This document shows, in pieces, positions 32,594 to 39,127 of a stretch of 39,127 bases of DNA (the stretch's first letter is position 1; each line of letters begins with the position of its first letter). Below the pieces are notes generated by a model. It worked only from the letters and a program-made list of their open reading frames with translations. It had not been told where the DNA came from and made no database searches. The translations under genes were made by a program, and so were the position numbers. Source of the stretch: Prosthecobacter debontii (GTDB lineage Bacteria > Verrucomicrobiota > Verrucomicrobiia > Verrucomicrobiales > Akkermansiaceae); the NCBI GenBank assembly GCA_945869465.1, contig CAMBPB010000022.1, forward strand, positions 1-39,127, given 5' to 3'.

Positions 32594-33463
32594 TCAGCCG
32601 ACAGGGCCGCGCAGAGTCAAAATCGCCAACTCCGGCGGGCAGGCGAAGCGCACCCGCGGGCCGGTGGTGCCGACGCCGCGGGTGACAAACAGATTAGAGT
32701 CGCCACGGGAGAAACCGCCATACACGTAGTTCCGGCCGTATCTGACTTTGACCGGCGCGTAACCGAGCAGCGGCACCCGGCATTGGCCGCCATGGGTGTG
32801 GCCGGAGACTTGCAACAGGATGTCGCGCCGGGCGATCATGGTGTCGAAATAGTCCGGCTCGTGAACGAGTGCGAGCACGGGCGTGTCGGCGGGGATTCCC
32901 TTGAGCGTCCGGGCCGCGTCCGGTCTGCCGCGCCAGACGAAATCCGTGCCTGCAACCGCCAGGGATTGGCCGCGGATCGACAGCAGGCTGTGGCGGTTGA
33001 TCAAAAACGCGATGCCGGCCTTTTCGAAGGCCCGCCGTGTCACGTCCCGCCCGGCGCTCCATCCGTCATGATTGCCCATCACCGCAAAAACGCCGTGCGC
33101 CGCCTGCATCTGCCCGAGAATCTCCAGCAGCGGAGCCAGCACACTTGCTTCCGAGTCCGCGAAGTCCCCCGCGAGGGCGATCAGATCGAGCTTTTCCTCG
33201 CGGACTTTTTCGAGCGTTTTGGCCACCAGTTCGGCATCCTGATCCGGCCGAAAATGGAAGTCGGCGAGCAATCCGATCCGGAGTCCCTGAAGCCCGGGAG
33301 GCAGCCGTTTGCACCGGACATCCTGCCGCGTGACGGACAATCTCCCGGGTTCGAGCCAGGTTCCGTCCACCAAGATGCCGGCCATTCCGGCGGTCAGCAA
33401 CCGCAGGGCGTTGCGGCGATTCAGACCCAATCGATTGCCGGCGGATGCGCTGGGGGTTTCCAC
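32594..33463 (-). CDS. Metallophosphoesterase (YkuE/calcineurin-like)
   Basis: The 289-residue protein starts METPSASAGNRLGLNRRNAL, with RR-x-A-LRLL and a short hydrophobic stretch that may be a Tat signal or anchor. The metal site is complete: LLADFHFRPD, LIALAGDFADSE, VFAVMGNHDGW, VLALVHEPDYFD and VSGHTHGGQ. These are the five calcineurin-like motifs. YkuE-type enzymes act on membrane-derived or UDP-type substrates. The next gene upstream on the same strand is another phosphoesterase, 62 bp away. Confidence 0.88.
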   Translation of the reverse strand: METPSASAGNRLGLNRRNALRLLTAGMAGILVDGTWLEPGRLSVTRQDVRCKRLPPGLQGLRIGLLADFHFRPDQDAELVAKTLEKVREEKLDLIALAGDFADSEASVLAPLLEILGQMQAAHGVFAVMGNHDGWSAGRDVTRRAFEKAGIAFLINRHSLLSIRGQSLAVAGTDFVWRGRPDAARTLKGIPADTPVLALVHEPDYFDTMIARRDILLQVSGHTHGGQCRVPLLGYAPVKVRYGRNYVYGGFSRGDSNLFVTRGVGTTGPRVRFACPPELAILTLRGPVG

Positions 33464-33525
33464 GGAGCGAAAGTTGGACGGCGCCTGTGAAGAACGGATG
33501 AAGCTTCGGTGAAATCCGGTTGCGG

Positions 33526-34248
33526 CTACCGGCCTTCCGCGATGCGCTCGGCCAGCATCGGCGGCAGACCGGCGGCGATGATTTTCTCCTGGGTTTTCGC
33601 AAGATCATACTCGACGCGCCGGAACACCACCAGTTTGTGATCGAGGTCGTAGATCGCGTAACAACCGCGCCAGTCGCCATCGCGCGGTTGGCCGACGGAA
33701 CCGACGTTGATGAAGTATTTCGCCCCGTCTTCGATGGACACGGACTCGGCGGGCACTTCCTGAACGCGGTCGCTCTTGACGTAAACGCGCGGGACATGGG
33801 TGTGGCCGTGAAAACAGATCTGGGTGAACTGATAGGAAAAATTCGACGACGCGTCGAAGCGGTTGGTCACGTAGTTCCAGAGTAAGGGCTGGTCGAGCGT
33901 GCTGTGCACCACGGTGAAGTCGGAAACCTGGCGCACCATGCGCAGGTGGCTGAGCCACTGGCGTTGCTCGGCGCTGAGTTGCTGGCGCGTCCATTCGAGG
34001 GCGGCGGCGGCGACCGGGTTCATGCTGTCAAGCGAGTGGGTGCCGGAGGCGTCCTCGTCGTGGTTGCCTTTGATGGTGGGGCAATCCATCGCCCGCACCC
34101 GTTCCAGGCAGGCGGAGGGATCGGCGTTGTAGCCGACGATATCGCCCATGCAGACATAGTCGGTCACATCCTGTTTTCCGGCGTCTTCGAGAACAGCCTC
34201 GAGAGCTTCCAGATTGGCGTGTATGTCACCGAAAAGAGCGATCCGCAT
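33526..34248 (-). CDS. Metallophosphoesterase (YfcE/MJ0936-like)
   Basis: The 240-residue protein starts MRIALFGDIHANLEALEAVL, so it has no signal peptide and is cytoplasmic. Motifs are DIHAN, VCMGDIVGYNADP, TIKGNHDED and CFHGHTHVPRVYV, followed by FINVGSVGQPRDGD. This is the small soluble calcineurin-like phosphodiesterase family. It is unrelated in detail to the exported enzyme next to it. The biological substrate is unknown. About 70 bp separates it from the TPR-like gene. Confidence 0.9.
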   Translation of the reverse strand: MRIALFGDIHANLEALEAVLEDAGKQDVTDYVCMGDIVGYNADPSACLERVRAMDCPTIKGNHDEDASGTHSLDSMNPVAAAALEWTRQQLSAEQRQWLSHLRMVRQVSDFTVVHSTLDQPLLWNYVTNRFDASSNFSYQFTQICFHGHTHVPRVYVKSDRVQEVPAESVSIEDGAKYFINVGSVGQPRDGDWRGCYAIYDLDHKLVVFRRVEYDLAKTQEKIIAAGLPPMLAERIAEGR

Positions 34249-34317
34249 GAAAAAACAGGGAATGGTTGGGCAAGTCTTGCGCTTCTGACGGGACTGTCGA
34301 GAGCAAACCTGTCGGCT

Positions 34318-35298
34318 TCATTTGCGAAACCAATCGTCGGGGTTGGGCGGCGGCGGCAAGGGTTTGGCGAGAATGCTTTTTTCCTTGGGAACGGACAGCG
34401 AATTTTCAAGGGACTCAATGGCACCCGCCACACCATACACCGGGAAACGCTCGCGGGTGCGCTGCCAATGGCCGGAGAGCGCGTCGTATGCTTTTTCCGG
34501 CGTTTTGAACCACTCGACGGCGCGTCCGGCGACATCCATCGACGGGTTTTCGCGGGCTTCCAGCACCAGCAGCAGAATCAGCAGCGTGGGCGTACGGTTT
34601 TTGCCGCTTTCCGCATACAGCTTGCGGCCGAGGGCCAGGGCTTCGCTTTCCCGCCCCGCCACCCGGGCGAGCGAGTAGAACCGGGCGCGCTGGACGTAGT
34701 CGAGGGCTTTGCCGGTTTGCGCGGATCGCCGGTAAGCCTCGGCCGCGGCCGCGAAAGTTTTATCGGGGTCCTGAAATGCCGGGAACTTGTTCGAATCGGA
34801 GAGCAGGAAACCCAGGTTGGCATGCAGGCTCCAATCGTCCGGGTTGTTGCGGATGCCGCGCTCCAGAAACGCACGGCCACTCAAGATGGATGCCCGCCAA
34901 GCTTCGCGGCGGCGCAGCGGCGGGAGTTTCGAATCGTTCATGCAGTAGGATGAGGCATTGTATGCCAGATGCCAGGATCCCGTTTCCCAATAATATCGAG
35001 TGCGCGGGGCGAGATCGACAATGGTCTCAAAAGTATCCGCCACATCCGCCCAGCGCTTTTCGGTGAAAAAGCCATACGCCCGCAGATTGAGAAAGGTGGC
35101 CACCAGCGTGCGCAAGCCGCCGAGGGCGACGGCCGAGCTGGTTTGATCGATCCGCTCGCGCGTGCTGATCTCCATCGGCGCGGGAAACAGGCCGGCGGCG
35201 CGAAGATCGCGGCTCAGCCCAGCCTCAAAGGGCAGGCGCACGGCACCGAACGCGAGCAACGCGAGCGCCAGGATCCAAGGTTTGCGCCAATAGTTCAT
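34318..35298 (-). CDS. Membrane-anchored TPR-like protein, third gene of an ABC operon
   Basis: The 326-residue protein has an N-terminal helix (WILALALLAFGAVRLPF) followed by helical repeats. These include VADTFETIVDLAPRTRYYWE, RGIRNNPDDWSLHANLGFLL and AAEAYRRSAQTGKALDYVQR, which resemble tetratricopeptide motifs. It ends in a proline-rich tail (LAKPLPPPPNPDDWFRK). It begins 4 nt after the ABC permease, so it belongs to that operon. A scaffold or accessory role for the transporter is inferred. No named family can be given. Confidence 0.8.
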   Translation of the reverse strand: MNYWRKPWILALALLAFGAVRLPFEAGLSRDLRAAGLFPAPMEISTRERIDQTSSAVALGGLRTLVATFLNLRAYGFFTEKRWADVADTFETIVDLAPRTRYYWETGSWHLAYNASSYCMNDSKLPPLRRREAWRASILSGRAFLERGIRNNPDDWSLHANLGFLLSDSNKFPAFQDPDKTFAAAAEAYRRSAQTGKALDYVQRARFYSLARVAGRESEALALGRKLYAESGKNRTPTLLILLLVLEARENPSMDVAGRAVEWFKTPEKAYDALSGHWQRTRERFPVYGVAGAIESLENSLSVPKEKSILAKPLPPPPNPDDWFRK

Positions 35299-35302
35299 GA
35301 GT

Positions 35303-36229
35303 TCAGAATTCCTTGTCCGCGAAGATGAACCACGACGCGATGGTGAAAAAGAACGCGTAATACAACCCGACCAGCGTGAGTTTCCCCAGCATCAGCAGGG
35401 GCAGCGCCTGACCTTCGATCACCGCGTCGATCACATTGAAAAGTTGAAAATCCGGCAGCACCAGCGACACCAGCAGCGAGGCGATTCGTGCGACCCCCCC
35501 CTCCCCCGCCTGACCGGCATGGAGATAGACGTCGCGCGCATCCGCCTGGAAGTGGCCGATGAAATAGATCAGGAAACTAACAATCGTGGTGAACAGGGTG
35601 CTCGACGAAAACGTGGAGATCAGCAGCGCCAGCGATGCCATGATCGACGCCCGCAGGAACACCGCGAAAACCGCGCCTTGCAGCGATCCATTCGGGCCGT
35701 TGGCCAGCGTTTCCACACGCATCGAGGCGATGGCATCCTGCGTCCAACCCATCGCGGTGGCCATCGCTTCCTGTTGTTCCAACACCATCGAAGTCCGGAT
35801 TTGCAGCACCACCGTCATCAGCACGTCCATCAGTGCCAGCGAAACAAAAACCAGCATCAGCACGCCCAGCAGTTTTCCAATCAGATAGTCGAGACGCGGC
35901 ACCGGCTTCGCCAGGATCGTGTAGAGCGTCCGGTCCTCCACGTCCTTCGGCAGTAACAGCGCGGTGGCCACAATCGAAAGCACCACCGAGAACAAGGTCA
36001 TCGCGCCAAGCGACCAGCTCTTGATAGAACGCAGCACGTTGGCACCCAGCGCCTCCGGCCCCGCGTGCTGGGGCAGGTCGAAAAAATTGCTAGCGATCGC
36101 AATCACCGCGAAGATCGCGAGGAAATAGAACACCTTCATGCGCGCGAGCTGCGTGAAGGTGTGTGTCGCGATGACGAGGATGCGACCCGTGTGCGAGCCC
36201 TTCAGCGGGGTGTGACTGGCGGTGTTCAT
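35303..36229 (-). CDS. ABC-2 type permease, second gene of the ABC-TPR operon
   Basis: The 308-residue protein has about six helices. It starts with a short polar region, MNTASHTPLKGSHTGRILVI, then helix YFLAIFAVIAIASNFF. A block VATALLLPKDVEDRTLYTIL then AKPVPRLDYLIGKLLGV is typical of ABC-2 permeases. It overlaps its ATPase stop by 4 nt (36226-36229). A C-rich run near 35487-35501 lies within the coding part. The substrate is unknown. Confidence 0.9.
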   Translation of the reverse strand: MNTASHTPLKGSHTGRILVIATHTFTQLARMKVFYFLAIFAVIAIASNFFDLPQHAGPEALGANVLRSIKSWSLGAMTLFSVVLSIVATALLLPKDVEDRTLYTILAKPVPRLDYLIGKLLGVLMLVFVSLALMDVLMTVVLQIRTSMVLEQQEAMATAMGWTQDAIASMRVETLANGPNGSLQGAVFAVFLRASIMASLALLISTFSSSTLFTTIVSFLIYFIGHFQADARDVYLHAGQAGEGGVARIASLLVSLVLPDFQLFNVIDAVIEGQALPLLMLGKLTLVGLYYAFFFTIASWFIFADKEF

Positions 36230-37086
36230 CGTTCTTCTTCGCGGATTTCGCGCAGGAAAAGGCGCTCCAGCGTGGTCCGGGGTTTGCCGCTGCGCACCAT
36301 GGCCGCGCCGGGTGTGCTTGCTACCAGCGAGGCGATTCGCGCGATCAATTCCGGCGGGGCGTCACGGAGGACAATCTCGGTTTGGTCTTCAATCGCGATG
36401 AGGTCATCAAGGCGGCCTTCCCTGATCATTTTGCCTTGGAAAATGATGCCCACGTGATCACAGACTTCCTGCACCTGTTCCAGCAGGTGCGAGCAAAGAA
36501 ACACCGTGATGCCGCGCTCGCGCAGTTTGAGGATCAGATCCCGGATCTGGCGCGAGCCCACCGGGTCCACGCCGGCCGTGGGTTCGTCGAGGATGACCAG
36601 GCGTGGTTCCTGAATGAGCGCCTGGGCCAGCCCGATGCGCTGGAGCATGCCCTTCGAATAACCGCCGAGCCGCCGGTCGCGCGCGCCGGTGAGATCCACA
36701 AGCGCCAGCAGTTCATCGACACGCTCCTTCAGAATCCGACCGCCCAGCCCGCAGAGTTTGCCATAGAACCGCAGGGTTTCCGCGCCGCTCAGGTGTTTGT
36801 AGAAATACGGATTCTCCGGCAGAAACCCCACGTCGTTGCGCGAATCCACCTTGAGCGAATCCTTGCCGAAAATCGCACACTGGCCGGCGGTGGGCGCCAC
36901 CAGACCGAGCAGGGCCTTCATGGTGGTGGATTTCCCCGAGCCGTTAGGTCCGATCAATCCATACACCTCTCCCGGCATGATGCGGATCGAGACGCCGTCC
37001 ACCGCACGCAGCGGCACCCGGCGGAACGACGTCTTGAAGTCTTTCACCAGATCGCGGATTTCAACGGCGGGCGGGGTTTCGGCCAT
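36226..37086 (-). CDS. ABC transporter ATP-binding protein, first gene of the ABC-TPR operon
   Basis: From the ATG at 37086 the protein has 286 residues (MAETPPAVEIRDLVKDFKTS). An in-frame ATG at 37197 would add 37 basic residues that do not fit the family. Walker A is GPNGSGKST. The signature block is GGYSKGMLQRIGLAQALI, with YSKGM instead of LSGGQ, as in many CcmA/GldA-type ATPases. Walker B is LVILDEPTAGVDP. The C-terminal extension after the H-loop LCSHLLEQVQEV is common in this group. It is divergent from yicC, with 120 bp between the starts. Confidence 0.92.
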   Translation of the reverse strand: MAETPPAVEIRDLVKDFKTSFRRVPLRAVDGVSIRIMPGEVYGLIGPNGSGKSTTMKALLGLVAPTAGQCAIFGKDSLKVDSRNDVGFLPENPYFYKHLSGAETLRFYGKLCGLGGRILKERVDELLALVDLTGARDRRLGGYSKGMLQRIGLAQALIQEPRLVILDEPTAGVDPVGSRQIRDLILKLRERGITVFLCSHLLEQVQEVCDHVGIIFQGKMIREGRLDDLIAIEDQTEIVLRDAPPELIARIASLVASTPGAAMVRSGKPRTTLERLFLREIREEER

Positions 37087-37206
37087 CGGCGGATTGGATC
37101 TTGGGCGAGCCTTCCCCGGGAGGCAACGGGCAATTTCCCCTTTCGCCATCGTTCTCCCAAATCTTCGCTCTTGCATCCTCAAGCCCTCATCCCCCATCTC
37201 TCATCC

Positions 37207-38082
37207 ATGCACTCAATGACAGGATTCGGCCGCGCCTCCGCGGCGACGGACACATGGCATTCCACCATCGAAATCAGCGCGGTCAACCGCAAGCAGGCGG
37301 AGGTGGTCGTCCAAGCCCCGCGCGAACTCGCGGAACTCGAGGGCCGCATTCGCAAAACCGTGCTCGCAACCGTCTCGCGGGGCCGCATCCAGGTCTCGAT
37401 CAATCTGGATCGCGCCCAAGGCACCGCCGCCACCATCCAGTTGGATGCCGCGCTGGCCCGCGCGTTTCACAACGCCTTCATCGACCTCGGAAAAACCGTC
37501 GGTCATGCGCTGCTGCCCACCGCCTCCGATTACCTCCGCCAGCCGGGCATCATCATGTTAGGAAACGGCGAGATCGATTCCGAACATGCCTGGCTGGCCA
37601 TCGAACCCGCACTCAAGGACGCGCTCGCAGCGCTTGCCTCCATGCGCGAATCCGAAGGCCGCCATCTCAAGGAGGACTTCCTCACCCGCATTGACACCTT
37701 GCTTTCCTTCACCGCAAAAATCGCCGACGACGCGCCCGGCCGGCCGGTCCGCCAGCGGGAATTGTTAGCCAAACGCCTGCGCGAAGCCGGCCTCGACCTC
37801 GATCCCGCGGACGAGCGCGTGGCCAAGGAACTCGCGCTCTTCGCCGACCGCTGCGACGTCTCGGAGGAGCTAACACGCCTCGACTCCCACTTCGCGAAAT
37901 TCCGCGAATACCTCGGTGCCGCCGAAGCCCCGGGCCGGGCGCTCGACTTCCTCTGTCAGGAAATGTTCCGCGAATTTAACACCATCGGCTCCAAAGCCAA
38001 CGACGCCGGCATCGCTCAGGCCATCGTCGAAGCCAAGACCGAGCTGGAGAAAATCCGCGAGCAGGTGCAGAACGTGGAGTGA
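37207..38082 (+). CDS. YicC/YloC family endoribonuclease
   Basis: The start MHSMTGFGRASAATDTWHST at 37207 is the family start (M-x-SMTGFGR). The frame remains open far upstream, but that part overlaps the ABC ATPase on the other strand. The 291-residue protein contains IEISAVNRKQAEVVVQAPRE and ends EMFREFNTIGSKANDAGIAQ, then AIVEAKTELEKIREQVQNVE, the family's most conserved block. YicC is a ribonuclease that affects small RNA turnover in E. coli. It is the only RNA-decay gene here besides PhoH. Confidence 0.93.
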   Translation: MHSMTGFGRASAATDTWHSTIEISAVNRKQAEVVVQAPRELAELEGRIRKTVLATVSRGRIQVSINLDRAQGTAATIQLDAALARAFHNAFIDLGKTVGHALLPTASDYLRQPGIIMLGNGEIDSEHAWLAIEPALKDALAALASMRESEGRHLKEDFLTRIDTLLSFTAKIADDAPGRPVRQRELLAKRLREAGLDLDPADERVAKELALFADRCDVSEELTRLDSHFAKFREYLGAAEAPGRALDFLCQEMFREFNTIGSKANDAGIAQAIVEAKTELEKIREQVQNVE

Positions 38083-38160
38083 TTCCGCGCGGTCGGTCGC
38101 ATCGATAGGGTCTCGATAGTCGATAGGGTCAGTCCCGCCTAACAAGCAATACAGCGAGAC

Positions 38161-39021
38161 TCAGCGAGACTCGATCCGGAAAAACGCCGCGTTGTCCGGC
38201 GAGGCGAACTGGAACTCCATCTCGCCGTTGCTGTTGATCACCGCGTCCCCCGCCGAGAAAGGCATATCGCTGAAGTTGACTAGATCCGTGCTCTTTTTCG
38301 CCTTGATCGTCAGCTTGAATTTGTTGCTCACCGTGTCCCGCGTCAGCAGCGGTGTGCCCACGTTCAGCGCCTGCACCTGCGAGAGGTTGTAGAGGCCGTA
38401 AGTGTTCGGAGCGCTGGTCACGTCAGTTTGCCCAAGCGCCCGCTGCTGGCTGTCCCGGCTGGCCAATTGCGCATCGCTTAAGTAGCGAAGGATGATGGTC
38501 GTCAGGCCGCCATAGCTCGCGCCCCAGCCCGTCGCCGCAGCTGGATACGACGCCGAGGCCGTCACCCCGTAAAAAACCTCATCCCCCAGTTCGGGCGCGT
38601 TGCCAATGAAGGTGATGTTCGTCAGGCCGCTGCAGTCATAAAACGCATAATCCCCGAGGCTCGTCACGCCGTTTCCAATCGTCACGCTCGTCAGGCCGCT
38701 GCACTCCTCGAATGCCCCATCCCCGATGCTCGTCACGCTGTTGGGGATCGTAACGCTCGTCAGGCCGCTGCAGTTATAAAACGCCATATACCCGATGCTC
38801 GTCACACTGTTGGGGATCGTCACGCTCGTCAGGCCGCTGCACTCCTCGAATACCCCATCCCCGAGGCTCGTCACGCTGTTGGGGATCGTCACGCTCGTCA
38901 GGCCGCTGCAGTCATAAAACGCATAATCCCCGATGCTCGTCACGCTTGTGGGGATCGTCACACTCGTCAGTTTGCGGCAAGACTCGAATGAGGCGGACCC
39001 GAAAGTTCGACCACGGAGGGG
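38161..39021 (-). CDS. BspA-like leucine-rich-repeat (LRR_5) protein, 5'-truncated
   Basis: The open frame (287 codons, from just after a TAG at 39024-39022) contains six LRR_5-type repeats of 23 residues: SVTIPNSVTSIGDGAF then EECSGLT and similar. They lie in 38621-38990, with a period of exactly 69 bp. The C-terminal part has a fixed domain (LSDAQLASRDSQQRALGQTD and later FQFASPDNAAFFRIESR) typical of exported verrucomicrobial proteins. There is no ATG and no signal peptide before the repeats; a GTG at 38961 is the first possible start. The gene is therefore either truncated or joined to a lost 5' part. The 38083-38160 gap holds short direct repeats (TCGATAGGG twice). Confidence 0.75.
   Translation of the reverse strand, partial: PLRGRTFGSASFESCRKLTSVTIPTSVTSIGDYAFYDCSGLTSVTIPNSVTSLGDGVFEECSGLTSVTIPNSVTSIGYMAFYNCSGLTSVTIPNSVTSIGDGAFEECSGLTSVTIGNGVTSLGDYAFYDCSGLTNITFIGNAPELGDEVFYGVTASASYPAAATGWGASYGGLTTIILRYLSDAQLASRDSQQRALGQTDVTSAPNTYGLYNLSQVQALNVGTPLLTRDTVSNKFKLTIKAKKSTDLVNFSDMPFSAGDAVINSNGEMEFQFASPDNAAFFRIESR
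38621..38990 (-). repeat. Tandem 69-bp LRR-coding repeats with 138-bp higher-order period
   Basis: The anchor GTCAGG or GTCAG recurs at 38621, 38690, 38759, 38828, 38897 and 38966, always 69 bp apart. Units alternate between a YDCSGLT/YNCSGLT type (38621, 38759, 38897) and an EECSGLT type (38690, 38828). The last unit (ESCRKLT) differs. The near-identity at DNA level suggests recent duplication. Confidence 0.9.
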
Positions 39022-39127
39022 CTAAACTAAGCTGGTGTGGTGGGGCGCGGGAAAGAGATAGGTGATCATGGATTGGGGATCAAGGTTGGAGTGGCGAGGG
39101 ACTCGATTTTGGGAAGCCGGAGTGGAA

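Noticed and set aside
35487..35501. C-rich run within the ABC-2 permease gene as a phase-variation site
   Set aside because: The longest uninterrupted stretch is about seven C, which is ordinary in a GC-rich genome.
36382..37206. Open frame upstream of the YicC start
   Set aside because: Antisense shadow of the ABC ATPase. The family N-terminus begins exactly at 37207.
1..39127. tRNA, rRNA, CRISPR, integrase, transposase or att sites
   Set aside because: None seen by reading. A tRNAscan/Infernal run would be needed to exclude short RNAs fully.

Overview
The window looks like a chromosomal segment of a GC-rich member of the Verrucomicrobiota, probably a Verrucomicrobiae/Luteolibacter-like bacterium. 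This is inferred from gene content: Tat-exported Gfo/Idh/MocA oxidoreductases beside a ThuA-like protein, a planctomycete-type cytochrome/DUF1549/DUF1553 protein followed by a DUF1501 protein, a PIN-PhoH fusion, and many lipoproteins and Tat signals. No 16S rRNA or other marker was available to confirm it. No rRNA, tRNA, CRISPR array, phage gene or complete insertion sequence was seen. Most start codons have no Shine-Dalgarno sequence.

Layout. 1-4464 (minus) is a run of exported sugar-metabolism genes: DoxX-like membrane protein, Gfo/Idh/MocA oxidoreductase, discoidin-like lipoprotein, a second Gfo/Idh/MocA oxidoreductase, and a ThuA-like protein cut by the window edge. 4465-4993 holds a frameshifted AraC-type regulator remnant and a perfect GC-rich palindrome. 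4994-7315 (minus) is a membrane-anchored transglutaminase-like protein. 7580-12262 (plus) carries PIN-PhoH, apt, pgi and an ABC-2 permease. 12272-12958 (minus) is a DUF882/M15-like peptidase. 13304-17451 (plus) holds a 9-codon metallophosphoesterase-like stub, the DUF1549/DUF1553 cytochrome, the DUF1501 protein and an entericidin-like lipoprotein. 17735-18340 (minus) is an unknown membrane protein. 18460-20177 (plus) is a tightly packed unknown three-gene membrane operon. 20378-22126 (minus) is an MsbA-type ABC exporter.

22278-24178 (plus) encodes two consecutive TM/coiled-coil/beta-domain proteins of the same architecture, then a clear intrinsic terminator and a small lipoprotein. rlmH (minus), a stand-alone 4-mercaptohistidine N1-methyltransferase-like gene (plus) and tsaB (minus) follow. 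26231-28277 contains intergenic palindromes and then leuA. Upstream of leuA lies what reads as a complete leucine attenuator: a 20-codon leader peptide with CTT-CTT-CTA, then a GC stem-loop and a T tract. 28394-29588 is a Fur-like 7-1-7 operator, an outer-membrane barrel candidate and a haem-c lipoprotein. The rest holds a PLP aminotransferase, an ABC ATPase/permease pair, two metallophosphoesterases, an ABC-2/TPR operon (minus), a YicC-family endoribonuclease, and the C-terminal part of a BspA-like leucine-rich-repeat protein built from near-identical 69-bp units.

How it works together. The window mixes housekeeping genes (apt, pgi, leuA, rlmH, tsaB, yicC) with envelope and export functions. 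The strongest candidate for undescribed biology is the leuA attenuator. After it come the paired coiled-coil proteins, the 18460-20177 membrane trio, and the operator-controlled barrel plus cytochrome pair.
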